NCBI RefSeq assembly: GCF_013030985.1
Contig: NZ_WPYP01000002.1
Coordinates: forward strand, 62,001 to 126,000
DNA length: 64,000 nt
Reading direction: 5' to 3'
Source of the DNA: Ruegeria arenilitoris
GTDB lineage: Bacteria > Pseudomonadota > Alphaproteobacteria > Rhodobacterales > Rhodobacteraceae
In this document: positions 10,645-18,746 of the stretch, one piece after another
Numbering within the stretch: position 1 is the first letter of the stretch
Layout: each line of letters opens with the position of its first letter
Translations under genes and position numbers: made by a program
Notes under the pieces: generated by a model
The model's database searches: none
What the model saw: the letters and a program-made list of their open reading frames with translations, nothing else
Told to the model about the DNA's origin: nothing

Positions 10645-11091
10645 TTACCCTTTCAGAAAAGCGCCAATCGAGGTTTCATTGGAAATTTCGAGCCGACCGG
10701 CTGCGCAGAAAGTCTCAGCTTCTCCAATTACGATCCCGCGTTTTTGTATGTACGCAATTGCATCATCCTGAACCCGCTTGCGTGGCAGGTTTCGAGCAAG
10801 ATACTTAAAATCGCTCTCACGGTATCCCTCTGCTTCGTATTTCTCAGTCAGGGATTTGCTCGTTTTGTTTATCTGCGAACGGTTGAGAGTCAGAGAACGA
10901 CATTCGCTTGCTATTTGATCGGCTATCGCATTCGCAAATGCGAAGTCGTAAACGTCTGATGGCAGCTCGCCTCGGAACTCGGCACGGGAAACGGAAGAGT
11001 TGGCAGAGCTGTCAGTCGTGGTCGCGCAGGCACTAAGTGCCAACAGCAGCGCGACACCGATTGCGCCAGTTTTCAGAGTTTCAATACCCAT
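10645..11091 (-). CDS. Lipoprotein, diverged DUF5333-like, in nuo operon
   Basis: 148 residues. The N-terminus is a lipoprotein signal (hydrophobic stretch, then LSAC), so the mature protein should be membrane-anchored. The rest aligns end to end with the next gene upstream: IADQIASEC, then [16 protein letters not shown] and the C-terminal [20 protein letters not shown], matching IANEISEYC, LGYSDKEI, AYLAQHGV and SFCTLGQKEIERNSAIGVYL. Two cysteines (SEC, TFC) are conserved between the copies. It lies three bases after the upstream gene and just before nuoG. Base composition is lower in GC than nuoG. I infer duplication and divergence of a DUF5333 gene. Confidence 0.75.
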   Translation of the reverse strand: MGIETLKTGAIGVALLLALSACATTTDSSANSSVSRAEFRGELPSDVYDFAFANAIADQIASECRSLTLNRSQINKTSKSLTEKYEAEGYRESDFKYLARNLPRKRVQDDAIAYIQKRGIVIGEAETFCAAGRLEISNETSIGAFLKG

Positions 11092-11094
11092 CCG

Positions 11095-11499
11095 TCAATT
11101 TGCCCTCAAATAAACGCCAATGGCGCTGTTTCTTTCGATTTCCTTCTGCCCCAACGTGCAGAAAGAGTTCGGATTTTCATACGTGACGCCGTGCTGGGCC
11201 AAGTACGCCTCGCCCTTGGCGCGCATCCTGTCCTTTTCAGCGTCGGAATCCACATAGGCCCGGATTTCCTTGTCCGAGTAGCCCAGCTTGTTCGCCTTAG
11301 ATCGCAGATCCCACATCACACCTATCGCCTTCAGACGGCGCCCGCTGATCGACGGGCAATACTCTGAAATCTCGTTTGCAATGGCGATGTAGTAGAGTTC
11401 GTTGTCGATCTCTTTGACTTCGCGCAAGGGCGGTTTGGCTTCGGCTAGGGTAGGCAGGGCCAATACCGAGATCAATGCGAGCGTTTTCATACCAGACAT
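11095..11499 (-). CDS. DUF5333 family periplasmic protein in nuo operon
   Basis: 134 residues starting MSGMKTLALISVLALPTLAEA, a cleavable signal peptide ending near residue 21. This start is chosen because AAAGGA lies about seven bases upstream; a frame 114 bases longer adds no family sequence. The mature protein has the pattern I associate with DUF5333, a Rhodobacteraceae family found in nuo operons: two conserved cysteines (EYC, SFC) and the closing EIERNSAIGVYL. Function unknown; an assembly or stability role in complex I is only suggested by location. A stable hairpin precedes the ribosome binding site. Confidence 0.82.
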   Translation of the reverse strand: MSGMKTLALISVLALPTLAEAKPPLREVKEIDNELYYIAIANEISEYCPSISGRRLKAIGVMWDLRSKANKLGYSDKEIRAYVDSDAEKDRMRAKGEAYLAQHGVTYENPNSFCTLGQKEIERNSAIGVYLRAN

Positions 11500-11509
11500 G
11501 ACAATTCCT

Positions 11510-11534
11510 TTCGTCTTGGGAAACCCAAGACGAA
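11510..11534 (-). other. Perfect 11-bp hairpin before the DUF5333 gene
   Basis: TCGTCTTGGG and its complement flank a three-base loop, making a perfect stem of 11 bp. On the transcript its 3-prime arm ends next to the AAAGGA ribosome binding site of the DUF5333 gene. There is no T-run on either side, so it is not a normal terminator; it may act as an RNA processing or stability element or limit translation. Confidence 0.7.
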
Positions 11535-11597
11535 GGGCTGTCGGGGCGCTATGCAATAACACCTCCCGCTTCATGGCCTGATATGCAAAAACACACT

Positions 11598-11993
11598 TCA
11601 TGGTCGCTGGCACGTTCCGGCAAATGTCAGTTTGTCGTCACTGATGCGCAGGTTCTGCGGCTCGGTATCCGGACCGACCTTCCAAACGATTTTGGAAGAG
11701 CCGAAGTTCTTGATACAGAACTTGGTTCCCTCAAACCGGCCAGCCTCGCGCGCGCCATCCAGCGAGGCAGAGACTTCGTTCACGACAACCGTAAAGTCAG
11801 CGGGTGACGCTTTTTTGTCGACGGGTTTCGCCTTGGCCCGGAACGCGTGACCGTCAAACAGAATCCGATCCGAAGACGGGGTGACAATCCCGCAAGCCGA
11901 AACCGTTGCCATCGCGACAACCACACTCAGCACAACGCTGTGATTTCTAAGATGCCTTAGCCCCAACATCCGATGTTTCCCCAGCCCCTTCAT
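11598..11993 (-). CDS. Putative lipoprotein of unknown function in nuo operon
   Basis: 131 residues when started at the ATG that shares a base with the stop of the MAPEG gene (TGATG). A later ATG (MLGLRHLRN) is also possible. The N-terminal hydrophobic segment ends in VSAC, a lipobox. The mature domain contains ILFDGHAFRAK, a SLDGAREAGRFEGTKFC motif and KIVWKVGPD, a pattern I have seen recurring in small Rhodobacteraceae lipoproteins but for which I have no name. Two cysteines besides the lipid-anchored one could form a disulfide. About 100 bases separate it from the DUF5333 gene. Confidence 0.75.
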   Translation of the reverse strand: MKGLGKHRMLGLRHLRNHSVVLSVVVAMATVSACGIVTPSSDRILFDGHAFRAKAKPVDKKASPADFTVVVNEVSASLDGAREAGRFEGTKFCIKNFGSSKIVWKVGPDTEPQNLRISDDKLTFAGTCQRP

Positions 11994-12409
11994 CAGAACG
12001 CTGCAACAAGCGCCATGAGGCCCATGACAAACATGCAGGCCCAGCCAACGACATAAAGAACCGATCGCAACCCGCTGTGAGGTTTGCCGATTCCGCGCAT
12101 ATGCACGACCAACATCAACAGACGCGCCAACAGCGCAACCGAAGCGAGAAGGTTCACCCAAAACGGGCTGACCCCCATCAGGATCGCGGCGACAGTGACC
12201 GTCAGATAGGCAGGCAGCGTTTCGGTCCCGTTCAGGTAGGCCCGGTTCAGGCGGTACGCCTTGTCGGAATAGTCCTGATCGGGTGTCGCCCCGGGCGCCA
12301 GTCCTTTACCTTGCTTGGCCAAGGCCGAAAACGGTGACAAGAACAGCACCACCAGGGTGAAGATCACCAGCGACGCAACTGCATGCCCATATTCCGCGAA
12401 GACTTCCAT
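11993..12409 (-). CDS. MAPEG family membrane protein
   Basis: 138 residues with four predicted trans-membrane helices and the MAPEG (membrane-associated eicosanoid/glutathione metabolism) signature: RLNRAYLNGTETLPAYLTVTV with its conserved R-x-x-R-A-x-x-N-x-x-E core, then a RLLMLVVHMRGIGKPHSGLRSVLYVVGW segment. Animal members are glutathione S-transferases or leukotriene synthases; bacterial members are mostly uncharacterised. It starts five bases after the nuoF stop, with GGAG inside the nuoF end, and is coupled to the lipoprotein gene downstream. Its substrate cannot be read from sequence. Confidence 0.9.
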   Translation of the reverse strand: MEVFAEYGHAVASLVIFTLVVLFLSPFSALAKQGKGLAPGATPDQDYSDKAYRLNRAYLNGTETLPAYLTVTVAAILMGVSPFWVNLLASVALLARLLMLVVHMRGIGKPHSGLRSVLYVVGWACMFVMGLMALVAAF

Positions 12410-12414
12410 CTGTT

Positions 12415-13713
12415 TTACTCCGCCGCCATCGCACCCATGCGACCCGACTTCTGCGCCTTGATGCGATCTTCGATCTCTTCGCGGAAGTTACGGATCAGAC
12501 CCTGGATCGGCCATGCTGCCGCGTCCCCAAGGGCACAGATCGTGTGGCCCTCGACCTGCTTGGTCACGTCGAACAGCATGTCGATCTCTTCCAGCTCGGC
12601 CTCGCCGCGCACCAGGCGGTCCATGACGCGCATCATCCAGCCGGTGCCTTCGCGGCACGGCGTACACTGGCCGCAGCTTTCGTGTTTGTAGAACTTGGAC
12701 AGACGCCAGATCGCCTTGATGATGTCGGTGGACTTGTCCATCACGATCACCGCCGCCGTTCCAAGCCCCGAACCCAGATCGTTGCGCAGATAGTCGAAAT
12801 CCATGATCGCATCACGCATGTTCTCGCCGCGCACACAGGGCACCGACGACCCACCCGGGATTACAGCCAGCAGATTGTCCCAGCCGCCACGAATGCCGCC
12901 GCAATGGGTCTCGATCAGGTCCTCAAAGGAAATCGACATCGCCTCTTCGACGACACAGGGGTTGTTCACATGGCCCGAGATCGCAAACAGCTTGGTACCT
13001 GCGTTGTTTTGGCGACCAAAGCCCGCGAACCAATCCGCGCCGCGGCGCAGGATGGTGGGCACAACGGCGATGGATTCCACGTTGTTCACCGTGGTCGGGC
13101 AGCCATAGAGACCCGCACCCGCCGGGAACGGAGGTTTCATCCGCGGCATACCCTTTTTACCCTCAAGGCTTTCAATCAGGGCAGTTTCCTCGCCACAGAT
13201 ATAGGCACCCGCGCCGTGATGCAGGAACAGGTCGAAATCCCAGCCCGAACCAGCCGCGTTCTTGCCAAGCAGGCCCGCATCATAGGCTTCATCAATCGCG
13301 GCCTGCAGCGCCTCACGCTCGCGGATGTATTCGCCGCGCAGGTAGATGTAGCAGGTATGTGCGTTCATCGCGAAGGACGCGATCAGGCAACCCTCGATCA
13401 GCGTATGCGGATCATGGCGCATGATCTCGCGGTCTTTACAGGTGCCGGGCTCGGATTCGTCGGCGTTCACCACCAGATAGGCCGGACGCCCGTCGCTTTC
13501 CTTCGGCATGAACGACCATTTTAAACCAGTCGGAAAGCCCGCGCCGCCGCGACCGCGCAGACCCGAGTCCTTCATGGTCTGGATGATCCAGTCACGGCCC
13601 TTTTCGATCAGGCCAGCAGTGCCGTCCCAATGCCCCCGGGCCTGCGCGCCTTTCAGCGTGCGCTCATGCATCCCGTAGATGTTGGTAAAGATCCGGTCCT
13701 GATCCTTCAGCAT
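12415..13713 (-). CDS. nuoF: NADH-quinone oxidoreductase subunit F
   Basis: NADH-binding flavoprotein of complex I (51-kDa homologue). The 432-residue product has the glycine-rich NADH/FMN loop [16 protein letters not shown] near residue 55 and a second nucleotide-contact region around [17 protein letters not shown] near 170. Cluster N3 ligands lie in [12 protein letters not shown] near residue 345 with a later cysteine in HTICALGD. The upstream AAGGT sequence is a weak ribosome binding site. It sits between the DUF5337 gene and the MAPEG gene. Confidence 0.98.
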   Translation of the reverse strand: MLKDQDRIFTNIYGMHERTLKGAQARGHWDGTAGLIEKGRDWIIQTMKDSGLRGRGGAGFPTGLKWSFMPKESDGRPAYLVVNADESEPGTCKDREIMRHDPHTLIEGCLIASFAMNAHTCYIYLRGEYIREREALQAAIDEAYDAGLLGKNAAGSGWDFDLFLHHGAGAYICGEETALIESLEGKKGMPRMKPPFPAGAGLYGCPTTVNNVESIAVVPTILRRGADWFAGFGRQNNAGTKLFAISGHVNNPCVVEEAMSISFEDLIETHCGGIRGGWDNLLAVIPGGSSVPCVRGENMRDAIMDFDYLRNDLGSGLGTAAVIVMDKSTDIIKAIWRLSKFYKHESCGQCTPCREGTGWMMRVMDRLVRGEAELEEIDMLFDVTKQVEGHTICALGDAAAWPIQGLIRNFREEIEDRIKAQKSGRMGAMAAE

Positions 13714-13725
13714 CGTGTGTTACCT

Positions 13726-13947
13726 TCAGCTGTCCTGACGCATACGCCAGAGTTGAAATATGTTGACGCCCGCATAGATAAATCCTGCCAGAGCGGCGAG
13801 ATCGAACAACAGCGCGTGGCGCGTCGTCAGTTCCAGTGCGGGGCCGACGTACAGGTTCATGGCAAGCCAGATCACCATCGTCACCGCAATGACAACGCCG
13901 ATATGTCGGCCCTTTCGGGCTATGGCCTGTTCCTTGTCCTTGTCCAT
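13726..13947 (-). CDS. DUF5337 family small membrane protein in nuo operon
   Basis: 73 residues: a charged start (MDKDKEQAIARKGRHIG), two predicted trans-membrane helices (about 18-35 and 45-63) and a basic tail WRMRQDS. This matches the layout I associate with DUF5337, a Rhodobacteraceae family seen between nuoE and nuoF. A short AGGG precedes the ATG. Position and topology suggest an inner-membrane accessory or assembly component of complex I, but no function is established from sequence. Confidence 0.82.
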   Translation of the reverse strand: MDKDKEQAIARKGRHIGVVIAVTMVIWLAMNLYVGPALELTTRHALLFDLAALAGFIYAGVNIFQLWRMRQDS

Positions 13948-13979
13948 CTTACCCTGATGCCCCGGATGGGCACCGTCGT

Positions 13980-15098
13980 TTAGTCTTCGTAAGTGCCGTC
14001 TTCCTTGGCACGTTTGGCGAATTCGGTCTCCTCACCCGCCGCAAGCTTGGCCGCCTGTTCGATCCAGCCATCGCGTTCGATCCGGCCTTTGAACTTCAGA
14101 CGCGCATCCACCCAGGCCACCTGTTCAGGCGTCCAGGCCGCGATCTGGTCGTAGTGGAAGAAGCCCAGCTCGTTCAGTGTTTCTTCCAGCTTTGGCCCAA
14201 CGCCTTTCAGCAGCTTGAGGTCATCCGCCTTGCCGTCCCGCGCCGCGGTCAGCGTTTCGGGCTGGTCCTCTTTGACCTCTGCCGGTTCGGGCTTGGCTTT
14301 CGCCTCTTCTGCCTGCTTTACAGCCGGCTTGGGCGTTTCAGGCGCTTTCGGAGGTTTCGGAGCCGCCTTGGTCGCCGCCGCCTTACCGTCCTTGCCCAGC
14401 CAAGGGGTCAGGATCGGAACCTCGGTCCCGTCAATGCGCTTGACCGTGTCACCCAGATCAATCGCCAATTCGACACTTGCGTTGTACTGAGGCTTGCCCG
14501 CTTCATATTCAGCCAGACTGCTCAGGCCCTTCAGCGGTTCCGCTGCATAACGCCCGTTCTGCGGACCCGGGGTCGGTACCCTGCCCGCCACCAGATCGTC
14601 GACGATCTTGCCAAAGCTCTCGGCAGTCAGGTCTTCGTAATAATCCTTGCCGATCTGCGCCATCGGCGCGTTGGTGCAGGACCCGAGGCATTCCACCTCT
14701 TCCCAGCTCAGCTTGCCATCGGCGGACAGTTCATGCGGCTTGGCCGCGATCTTTTCCTTGCAGACCGCGATCAGATCTTCGGCCCCGCAGATCATGCAGG
14801 ACGTCGTGCCGCAGACCTGAATATGCGCAACCGAGCCAACCGGCTGCAGCTGGAACATGAAGTAGAATGACGCAACCTCAAGCACGCGGATATAGGCCAT
14901 GCCCAGCATGTCAGCGACGGATTCAATCGCCGGGCGGCTCAGCCAGCCCTCCTGCTCCTGCGCACGCCACAGCAGCGGAATGACCGCGCTGGCCTGACGC
15001 CCTTCGGGGTATTTGGTGATCTGCGCTTCTGCCCATTGCTGGTTTGCAGCGGAAAAGGCAAAGCTCTCGGGTTGTTCGGGGTGGAGGCGTCTGAGCAT
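13980..15098 (-). CDS. nuoE: NADH-quinone oxidoreductase subunit E with C-terminal HhH extension
   Basis: Peripheral-arm 24-kDa homologue. Residues 1-175 are the thioredoxin-like NuoE domain with 2Fe-2S (N1a) ligands C96, C101, C137 and C141. Residues about 240-290 form a Pro/Ala/Lys/Glu-rich linker, and residues about 294-350 hold a helix-hairpin-helix-like domain ([20 protein letters not shown]). Total 372 residues, roughly double a minimal NuoE; such extensions occur in Rhodobacteraceae. The start is the ATG that shares a base with the upstream gene stop (TGATG). A frame 96 bases longer is a shadow of that gene. Confidence 0.96.
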   Translation of the reverse strand: MLRRLHPEQPESFAFSAANQQWAEAQITKYPEGRQASAVIPLLWRAQEQEGWLSRPAIESVADMLGMAYIRVLEVASFYFMFQLQPVGSVAHIQVCGTTSCMICGAEDLIAVCKEKIAAKPHELSADGKLSWEEVECLGSCTNAPMAQIGKDYYEDLTAESFGKIVDDLVAGRVPTPGPQNGRYAAEPLKGLSSLAEYEAGKPQYNASVELAIDLGDTVKRIDGTEVPILTPWLGKDGKAAATKAAPKPPKAPETPKPAVKQAEEAKAKPEPAEVKEDQPETLTAARDGKADDLKLLKGVGPKLEETLNELGFFHYDQIAAWTPEQVAWVDARLKFKGRIERDGWIEQAAKLAAGEETEFAKRAKEDGTYED

Positions 15099-15529
15099 CA
15101 ACTGGCTCCTAAGTCGCGCACAAAACACAAGGTATGTGCGTCGCTTTCGTTTGACATAATTACAAAGTTGCGAGTTCCAGTGGGTATTATCCACGACTGA
15201 ACAATTCCGGCTCGCTCGCTAAGGCAAGCGGATGTGATGTCTTTGAAACCCAAGCTAGCAGAACTCAAAACTCGTGCTGAAACGGCATGAGGGACGAATT
15301 TGTGCATCTCTTGCGAAACATTGATGATGTCTTCGCAAATTGAACCAGGCAACTCGCACCCATCAACAAGTGCGAGCATTGCGTCCAAATTCGCGCTGAA
15401 ACTGTCATTCCCTGAATCGACAAAGTCCATCCATCCGATGAAACGTTGTTCCCGGGTCTCTTCTGCCGCCAATGCTGCAGAACTCAGGCACATTCCGAGC
15501 ACCCCTGCTATGAGCAAGGTAACTCTCAC
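15098..15529 (-). CDS. Secreted protein of unknown function between nuoD and nuoE
   Basis: 143 residues from a GTG start that overlaps the nuoD stop (GTGA); the stop in turn shares a base with the nuoE ATG (TGATG). The N-terminus [21 protein letters not shown] is a signal peptide. The mature part has four cysteines ([23 protein letters not shown]), consistent with two disulfides in the periplasm. GC content is visibly lower than in nuoD and nuoE. No family is recognised. Confidence 0.78.
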   Translation of the reverse strand: MRVTLLIAGVLGMCLSSAALAAEETREQRFIGWMDFVDSGNDSFSANLDAMLALVDGCELPGSICEDIINVSQEMHKFVPHAVSARVLSSASLGFKDITSACLSERAGIVQSWIIPTGTRNFVIMSNESDAHTLCFVRDLGAS

Positions 15530-16749
15530 CGGTCAATCTCCCCAAACACCACATCCATGGTGCCGATGATGGCGGCGACGTCGGCCAGTTGGTGGCCCTT
15601 GGCGACGTGGTCCATGGCTTGCAGGTGCAGATAACCCGGTGCGCGCAGTTTGGCGCGGTAGGGTTTGTTGGAGCCGTCAGCGACCAGATAGACGCCGAAC
15701 TCGCCCTTGGGGGCCTCGACGGCGGCGTAGACCTCGCCCGCAGGGACGTGGAAGCCTTCGGTATACAGTTTGAAGTGATGGATCAGGCTCTCCATCGAGG
15801 TCTTCATGTCCGAGCGTTTCGGCGGGGTGATCTTACCACGGGCCAGAACGTCGCCCGGGCAGTCGCGCAGCTTGCCGATAGCCTGTCGGATGATGTGCAG
15901 CGACTGGCGCATCTCTTCCATGCGGACGAGGTAACGGTCATAGCAGTCGCCGTTCTTGCCGACGGGGATCTGGAATTCGAACTCATCATAACATTCATAA
16001 GGCTGCGCGCGGCGCAGGTCCCATGCCAGCCCCGATCCACGAACCATCACGCCCGAGAAGCCGTATTTCTGGATGTCATCCTCGGTCACGACGCCAATAT
16101 CGGCGTTACGCTGCTTGAAGATGCGGTTTTCGGTCAGCAGACCGTCAATGTCATCCAGAACAGCGGGGAATTCGTGGCTCCACGCTTCGATATCGTCCAG
16201 CAGTTCCGGCGGCAGGTCCTGGTGTACACCACCGGGGCGGAAATAGGCGGCGTGCAGACGCGCACCACAAGCACGCTCATAGAACACCATCAGCTTTTCG
16301 CGTTCTTCAAAGCCCCAGAGCGGCGGCGTCAGCGCGCCCACGTCCATCGCCTGCGTGGTCACGTTCAGCAGGTGGTTCAGAATGCGGCCGATCTCGGAAT
16401 ACAGAACCCGGATCAGCGAGCCCCGGCGCGGCACTTCCACACCGGTCAGCTTTTCGATGGCGAGACACCAGGCATGTTCCTGGTTCATCGGCGCCACGTA
16501 ATCCAGACGATCGAAATACGGCAGGTTCTGCAGATACGTCCGGCTTTCCATCAGCTTTTCGGTGCCTCGGTGCAGCAAGCCGATATGCGGGTCGCAACGC
16601 TCGACAATCTCGCCGTCCAACTCAAGCACAAGACGCAAAACTCCGTGCGCCGCAGGGTGTTGCGGGCCGAAGTTGATGTTAAAGTTGCGGATCTTCTGTT
16701 CTCCGCTCAGCGCGTCTGTGCTGCCGTCATCGTATCTTGAGCCGTCCAT
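15526..16749 (-). CDS. nuoD: NADH-quinone oxidoreductase subunit D
   Basis: Peripheral-arm 49-kDa homologue that lines the quinone site with NuoB. The ATG shares a base with the stop of the 41-residue gene upstream (TGATG), giving 407 residues. Quinone-site motifs are [17 protein letters not shown] near residue 25, which carries the conserved His, and the [17 protein letters not shown] helix near 115. The C-terminal [13 protein letters not shown] and [25 protein letters not shown] segments are family-typical and end in EIDR. Confidence 0.98.
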   Translation of the reverse strand: MDGSRYDDGSTDALSGEQKIRNFNINFGPQHPAAHGVLRLVLELDGEIVERCDPHIGLLHRGTEKLMESRTYLQNLPYFDRLDYVAPMNQEHAWCLAIEKLTGVEVPRRGSLIRVLYSEIGRILNHLLNVTTQAMDVGALTPPLWGFEEREKLMVFYERACGARLHAAYFRPGGVHQDLPPELLDDIEAWSHEFPAVLDDIDGLLTENRIFKQRNADIGVVTEDDIQKYGFSGVMVRGSGLAWDLRRAQPYECYDEFEFQIPVGKNGDCYDRYLVRMEEMRQSLHIIRQAIGKLRDCPGDVLARGKITPPKRSDMKTSMESLIHHFKLYTEGFHVPAGEVYAAVEAPKGEFGVYLVADGSNKPYRAKLRAPGYLHLQAMDHVAKGHQLADVAAIIGTMDVVFGEIDR

Positions 16750-16874
16750 CAACGCCCTCGTTTGTTCTTTTTCGCCTCGGCCCGGACCCGGACCTTTTCG
16801 GCTTCGGCCGCTTTTGCAGCAGCCCCTGCAAGCAAGACGCCCAATGCGCCTAAAATGATCAATTCGCCCATCAT
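16749..16874 (-). CDS. Tiny membrane-anchored protein (41 aa) between nuoC and nuoD
   Basis: The frame reads [20 protein letters not shown], then a charged Ala/Lys/Arg/Glu helix ending KKNKRGR. That is one membrane helix plus a cytoplasmic basic tail. Its stop shares a base with the nuoD ATG (TGATG) and its start is one base after the stop of the next small gene. Either of the two leading ATGs could be used. The coupling on both sides and the sensible topology argue that it is real, although no family is recognised. Confidence 0.65.
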   Translation of the reverse strand: MMGELIILGALGVLLAGAAAKAAEAEKVRVRAEAKKNKRGR

Positions 16875-16875
16875 G

Positions 16876-17052
16876 TCAGCGTCGCTCCATCTCTTGCAGC
16901 TTCATCGCCATCATCCACAGCAGGACAATCACGACCGGAGAGATGATGCATGCAAACGCCCAGTTCTTGTTGATCCCGAAATGCGGCAGCAGCTTGGTCA
17001 TCGGTACGACCGTTGCAACCACCAGTACAATCCAGATCAGGAACTCAAACAT
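16876..17052 (-). CDS. Small membrane protein (58 aa) between nuoC and nuoD
   Basis: The frame starts MFEFLIWIVLVVATVVPMTK and has two hydrophobic helices (about 3-19 and 32-50) joined by LLPHFGINKNWAF, ending in MKLQEMERR. A good ribosome binding site, AGGAG, lies eight bases before the ATG and overlaps the nuoC end. The H-F-G-I-N-K-N-W segment between helices looks like a recurring motif of small Rhodobacteraceae inner-membrane proteins, but I cannot name a family. With the 41-residue gene it fills the nuoC-nuoD gap completely. Confidence 0.75.
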   Translation of the reverse strand: MFEFLIWIVLVVATVVPMTKLLPHFGINKNWAFACIISPVVIVLLWMMAMKLQEMERR

Positions 17053-17057
17053 GATGA

Positions 17058-17657
17058 CTACTCCTGTTTTTCATCCCCCGGCAGAATGTAATTCGCACCT
17101 TCCCATGGGGACATGAAATCGAATTGCCGGTATTCCTGCACCAGGCTGACCGGTTCGTAGACCACGCGCTTTTGCGCCTCGTCATACCGAACCTCGGTGT
17201 AACCGGTGGTCGGGAAATCCTTGCGCAGCGGATAGCCGCGGAAGCCATAGTCGGTCAGGATGCGCCGCAGATCCGGGTGGCCCGAGAACAGGATGCCGAA
17301 CATGTCGAACACCTCGCGCTCGAACCAGTTGGCCGAGGGGTGAACGTCCACGATCGAGGGTACCATGTCCTCCTCGCGGATCGAGACCCGCAGGCGGATG
17401 CGCTGGTTCTGGTACATCGACAGGAAGTGGTAAACCACGTCGAACCGCTTGGCGCGTTCGGGGTAATCGACACCGGTGATATCCACCAGGGTCGAGAACT
17501 TGCAGTTCTGGTCGGACCGCAGGAATTCCACGAACTCCACGATGTTCGACGGGGCCACATCAACGTTCAGCTCGCCATGGGTCACGTCCCAGGACAGGAC
17601 ACAATCAGCCCGCTTCAGCTCCAGCTGGGCGCCGAGTTCCTTGAGTGCTTCGCTCAT
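17058..17657 (-). CDS. nuoC: NADH-quinone oxidoreductase subunit C
   Basis: Peripheral-arm 30-kDa homologue that joins NuoD to the rest of the arm. The 199-residue product has the signature ERE(V)[33 protein letters not shown] near residues 110-145. It starts 11 bases after nuoB and is separate from nuoD, unlike the nuoCD fusion of enterobacteria. Confidence 0.98.
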   Translation of the reverse strand: MSEALKELGAQLELKRADCVLSWDVTHGELNVDVAPSNIVEFVEFLRSDQNCKFSTLVDITGVDYPERAKRFDVVYHFLSMYQNQRIRLRVSIREEDMVPSIVDVHPSANWFEREVFDMFGILFSGHPDLRRILTDYGFRGYPLRKDFPTTGYTEVRYDEAQKRVVYEPVSLVQEYRQFDFMSPWEGANYILPGDEKQE

Positions 17658-17668
17658 CTGCCCTCTCC

Positions 17669-18193
17669 TCAGCGTACGATGGTGCCGGTGCGGCGGATTT
17701 TGCGTTGCAGCTGCATCAGACCGTACAGCAACGCCTCAGCCGTCGGAGGGCAACCGGGCACGTAGATGTCCACCGGAACAACCCGGTCGCAACCACGCAC
17801 AACGGAATAGGAATAGTGGTAATAGCCACCGCCATTGGCGCAGGACCCCATTGAGATCACATAGCGCGGCTCTGGCATCTGATCGTAGACCTTGCGCAGC
17901 GCCGGGGCCATCTTGTTGGTCAGGGTGCCGGCCACGATCATCACGTCGGACTGACGCGGAGAGGCGCGCGGCGCGATGCCAAACCGTTCCGCATCATAAC
18001 GCGGCATCGAGGTGTGCATCATCTCAACCGCGCAGCAGGCCAGACCGAATGTCATCCAATGCAGCGAGCCGGTGCGCGCCCAGTTGATGATGTCCTCGGT
18101 CGAGGTCAGCAGGAACCCTTTATCCTGCAGCTCGGCATTCAGGGCCTGGGTGGCGACTTCTTTATCGACGCCAGCGGTGTTTGCACCCGTCAT
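17669..18193 (-). CDS. nuoB: NADH-quinone oxidoreductase subunit B
   Basis: PSST homologue that carries the terminal 4Fe-4S cluster N2, the direct electron donor to quinone. Starting at the ATG that shares a base with the nuoA stop (TGATG) gives 174 residues. Cluster ligands are the tandem C53-C54, C118 in [11 protein letters not shown] and C148 in [11 protein letters not shown] start ten codons earlier lies inside nuoA and was rejected. Confidence 0.98.
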   Translation of the reverse strand: MTGANTAGVDKEVATQALNAELQDKGFLLTSTEDIINWARTGSLHWMTFGLACCAVEMMHTSMPRYDAERFGIAPRASPRQSDVMIVAGTLTNKMAPALRKVYDQMPEPRYVISMGSCANGGGYYHYSYSVVRGCDRVVPVDIYVPGCPPTAEALLYGLMQLQRKIRRTGTIVR

Positions 18194-18558
18194 CACTCCC
18201 ATTCCAGGGCCCCTTTCTTCCATTCATAGGCAAAGCCGATGGTCAGCACCGCCAGGAACACCATCATGGACCAGAAGCCCACATCACTGATGTCCTTGAA
18301 GCCCACGGCCCACGGAAACAGGAAGGCAATTTCCAGATCGAAGATGATGAAGAGAATCGAAACCAGATAGAATCGGACGTCGAATTTCATCCGCGCATCG
18401 TCGAAGGCGTTGAAACCGCACTCATATGCGCTGACCTTTTCAGGGTCGGGATTGCGGACGGCCAGTACCACAGCGGCAAGAATCAGTACGATTCCAAGGC
18501 CCACGGCGACGGCCAGAAACACCAGAATCGGGAGGTACTCCCGCAGCAGGTCTTCCAC
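18193..18558 (-). CDS. nuoA: NADH-quinone oxidoreductase subunit A
   Basis: Membrane subunit (ND3 homologue), first gene of the operon. The start is GTG at 18558, giving 121 residues beginning [24 protein letters not shown] lies about six bases upstream. The conserved [21 protein letters not shown] loop, with the cysteine known to change accessibility between active and deactive states in mitochondria, is at about residues 45-65. Three helices are predicted. Confidence 0.97.
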   Translation of the reverse strand: MEDLLREYLPILVFLAVAVGLGIVLILAAVVLAVRNPDPEKVSAYECGFNAFDDARMKFDVRFYLVSILFIIFDLEIAFLFPWAVGFKDISDVGFWSMMVFLAVLTIGFAYEWKKGALEWE

Positions 18559-18746
18559 GAATAGCTCCTTTCCTGCGCATACCCCCCGGGGACGCGCCGT
18601 CAATTGGCGTGTTGACTGGACATTCTCTATCCGCGCCGGGTCAGAGGGTCAACCGAACACAAACGCGCAGGGGCTTAATAATCCACTTGCTTCCACAAAT
18701 GGAAAACCTGGCATTTGAGCGAATCTGTTTTCACCCTGAAAACGCG
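18559..18746 (-). promoter_or_regulatory. Upstream region of the nuo operon, candidate promoter
   Basis: This 188-base gap between the enoyl-CoA hydratase gene and nuoA must hold the main nuo promoter unless the operon is read through from the leucine genes. The best candidate I see is TTGACC (18647-18652) with a 17-base spacer to TAGAGA (18624-18629), which matches a sigma-70 box only moderately. A second weak pair, TTGACG and TATGCG, lies nearer the start codon. No terminator with a T-run is visible after the hydratase gene. Confidence 0.4.

Noticed and set aside
15195-15300. Upstream extension of nuoE by 32 codons
   Set aside because: The extra codons lie inside the preceding secreted-protein gene and lack NuoE similarity; the TGATG overlap supports the shorter start.
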